Source: Sphingobium abikonense NBRC 16140 (GTDB taxonomy: Bacteria > Pseudomonadota > Alphaproteobacteria > Sphingomonadales > Sphingomonadaceae). From it: 64,000 nucleotides of DNA. Below are positions 62,677 to 64,000 of the stretch, piece after piece (the first letter of the stretch is position 1; every line of letters begins with the position of its first letter). The notes below the pieces were generated by a model that was not told the origin of the DNA, did no database searches, and saw nothing but the letters and a program-made list of their open reading frames with translations. Where the stretch lies: the NCBI RefSeq assembly GCF_001598335.1, contig NZ_BCYT01000010.1, positions 1-64,000 on the forward strand. Direction: 5' to 3'. The position numbers and the translations under genes are program-made.

Positions 62677-64000
62677 TCAACGCTCGATCTGGCTGACGTC
62701 GCGCACGGCGCCCTTGGCCGCGTTGGTGGTCATCGCGGCATAGGCGCGCAGCGCTGGCGAGACTTCCCGCTTCCGGCCAAAGGGCTTCCATGCCTTCGCG
62801 CCGCGCGCCTCCATTTCGGCGCGGCGCTCCGCCAATATCGCGTCGTCTAGGTCGACCTTGATCACACGGGCAGGAATGTCGATGACGATGGGATCACCCG
62901 TCTGCACCAGCGCGATAAGGCCGCCTTCGGCCGCTTCGGGCGAGACATGGCCGATCGACAGTCCCGATGTGCCACCCGAAAAACGTCCATCGGTGATGAG
63001 CGCGCAGGCCTTGCCCAGGCCTTTCGACTTCAAATAGCTGGTAGGGTACAGCATTTCCTGCATGCCGGGGCCACCCCTTGGCCCTTCATAGCGGATGACG
63101 ACGACGTCGCCTTCCTTGACTTCATTGCCCAATATGCCCGCGACCGCCGCATCCTGGCTTTCATAGACGCGCGCCGTGCCGTGGAAGATGAGGATGCTTT
63201 CGTCCACGCCGGCGGTCTTGACGATGCAGCCTTCGGGCGCGAGGTTTCCGAACAGGACGGCAAGGCCGCCATCCTTGGAAAAGGCATGCTCGGCGGAGCG
63301 GATCACGCCCTGTTCGCGGTCGGTGTCCAGCTCTTCCCACCGCATCGATTGGCTGAACGCCACCTGGGTCGGCACGCCGCCGGGCGCGGCGCGATAGAAG
63401 TTGCGCACCTCTTCGCTATTGCTGCGGCCAATGTCCCAACGGGCGAGCGCGTCCGCCATCGTGCGGCTGTGCACCGTGGGAAGCGATGCGTCGATCAGCC
63501 CGGCGCGCTCCAATTCACCCAAAATCGCCATGATCCCGCCAGCGCGATGGACATCTTCCATATGCACGTCATTCTTGGCGGGCGCGACCTTGCACAGGCA
63601 TGGCACGCGGCGGGACAGGCGATCAATATCCGCCATGGTGAAGTCCACGCCGCCTTCATAAGCGGCCGCCAGCAGATGCAACACCGTGTTGGACGATCCG
63701 CCCATGGCGATGTCCAGGCTCATGGCATTTTCGAACGCGGCATAGCTGGCGATGGAGCGGGGGAGGACGCTGTCGTCGTCCTGCTCATAATAGCGCCGCG
63801 TGATATCGACGATCAGATGCCCGGCTTCGCGGAATAGGCGCTCGCGGTCAGCGTGCGTGGCCAGCGTCGATCCGTTGCCGGGCAATGACAGGCCCAGGGC
63901 TTCGGTCAGGCAATTCATCGAATTGGCGGTGAACATGCCCGAACAGCTGCCGCATGTGGGGCAGGCGGAGCGCTCGATGGTCTGCACTTCCTCGTCCGTG
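62677..64000 (-). CDS. ilvD: Dihydroxy-acid dehydratase (5' end outside window)
   Basis: The distal 441 codons of dihydroxy-acid dehydratase, which converts 2,3-dihydroxy-isovalerate to 2-oxoisovalerate in valine and isoleucine synthesis. The frame runs through the window edge, so the start is missing. Visible signatures are the iron-sulfur loop [57 protein letters not shown] and [13 protein letters not shown]. It is a housekeeping gene, probably unrelated to the catabolic island. Confidence 0.97.
   Translation of the reverse strand, partial: TDEEVQTIERSACPTCGSCSGMFTANSMNCLTEALGLSLPGNGSTLATHADRERLFREAGHLIVDITRRYYEQDDDSVLPRSIASYAAFENAMSLDIAMGGSSNTVLHLLAAAYEGGVDFTMADIDRLSRRVPCLCKVAPAKNDVHMEDVHRAGGIMAILGELERAGLIDASLPTVHSRTMADALARWDIGRSNSEEVRNFYRAAPGGVPTQVAFSQSMRWEELDTDREQGVIRSAEHAFSKDGGLAVLFGNLAPEGCIVKTAGVDESILIFHGTARVYESQDAAVAGILGNEVKEGDVVVIRYEGPRGGPGMQEMLYPTSYLKSKGLGKACALITDGRFSGGTSGLSIGHVSPEAAEGGLIALVQTGDPIVIDIPARVIKVDLDDAILAERRAEMEARGAKAWKPFGRKREVSPALRAYAAMTTNAAKGAVRDVSQIER

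Overview
The window looks like chromosome of a GC-rich alphaproteobacterium, most probably a sphingomonad (Sphingobium, Novosphingobium or Sphingomonas type). Pointers are TonB-dependent receptors with signal peptides ending in AQ, a FecI/FecR/receptor cassette, a TPR plus 2OG-Fe(II) oxygenase protein beside a receptor, Ku with a phosphoesterase-ligase-polymerase LigD, and dense short-gap operons. I saw no rRNA, tRNA, CRISPR array, insertion sequence or phage gene. The genus is inferred by eye.

Positions 1-42000 form a large catabolic island. It opens with the end of a TonB-dependent receptor, a terminator, a lipoprotein PQQ alcohol dehydrogenase with a cytochrome c domain, a TetR regulator and a second, complete receptor. 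After a convergent TPR-oxygenase gene comes a nine-gene operon (7852-16116): ABM monooxygenase, two SDRs, a cupin, an M24 peptidase homologue, E1 alpha, E1 beta, a free-standing lipoyl protein and a membrane PQQ dehydrogenase. Next are a VOC protein diverging from two tandem Rieske oxygenases, two SDRs, TetR-2, an acyl-CoA synthetase, and an SDR-Rieske-E1alpha-E1beta-E2-acyl-CoA dehydrogenase operon (24089-30849). A minus-strand block follows: SDR-VOC-MaoC, a SnoaL-like protein, TetR-3, TesB-like thioesterase, a fourth Rieske oxygenase, and CoA-transferase, DUF35, thiolase-like and enoyl-CoA hydratase genes. A ThuA-like protein and a TIM-barrel isomerase close the island.

The island seems to be tied together by one AT-rich dyad element found by eye at eight intergenic places, core nCAnnCA|TGAyTGT with an A-run on the left and a T-run on the right. 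Five sites match this core exactly. Two minus-strand operons also share a promoter with identical hexamers and spacing, overlapping the element. TetR-2 and TetR-3 are paralogues with nearly the same recognition helix and are the best candidate regulators. The gene set suggests uptake by TonB receptors, periplasmic PQQ oxidation, Rieske hydroxylation, CoA activation, dehydrogenation and hydration, a retro-aldol or thiolytic step, and 2-oxoacid dehydrogenation of a branched or (poly)cyclic carbon skeleton. The substrate cannot be named from sequence.

Positions 42000-64000 look more like ordinary chromosome: a periplasmic GH2 beta-galactosidase; a MarR-controlled homogentisate operon (hmgA-fahA) with a clear sigma-70 promoter and dyad; an ECF sigma/FecR/TonB receptor unit followed by a secreted PHP-type phosphoesterase; Ku-MgtC-LigD; a GT4 glycosyltransferase with a glycogen-debranching-type glucosidase; a small VOC protein; and the distal part of ilvD, cut by the window end.
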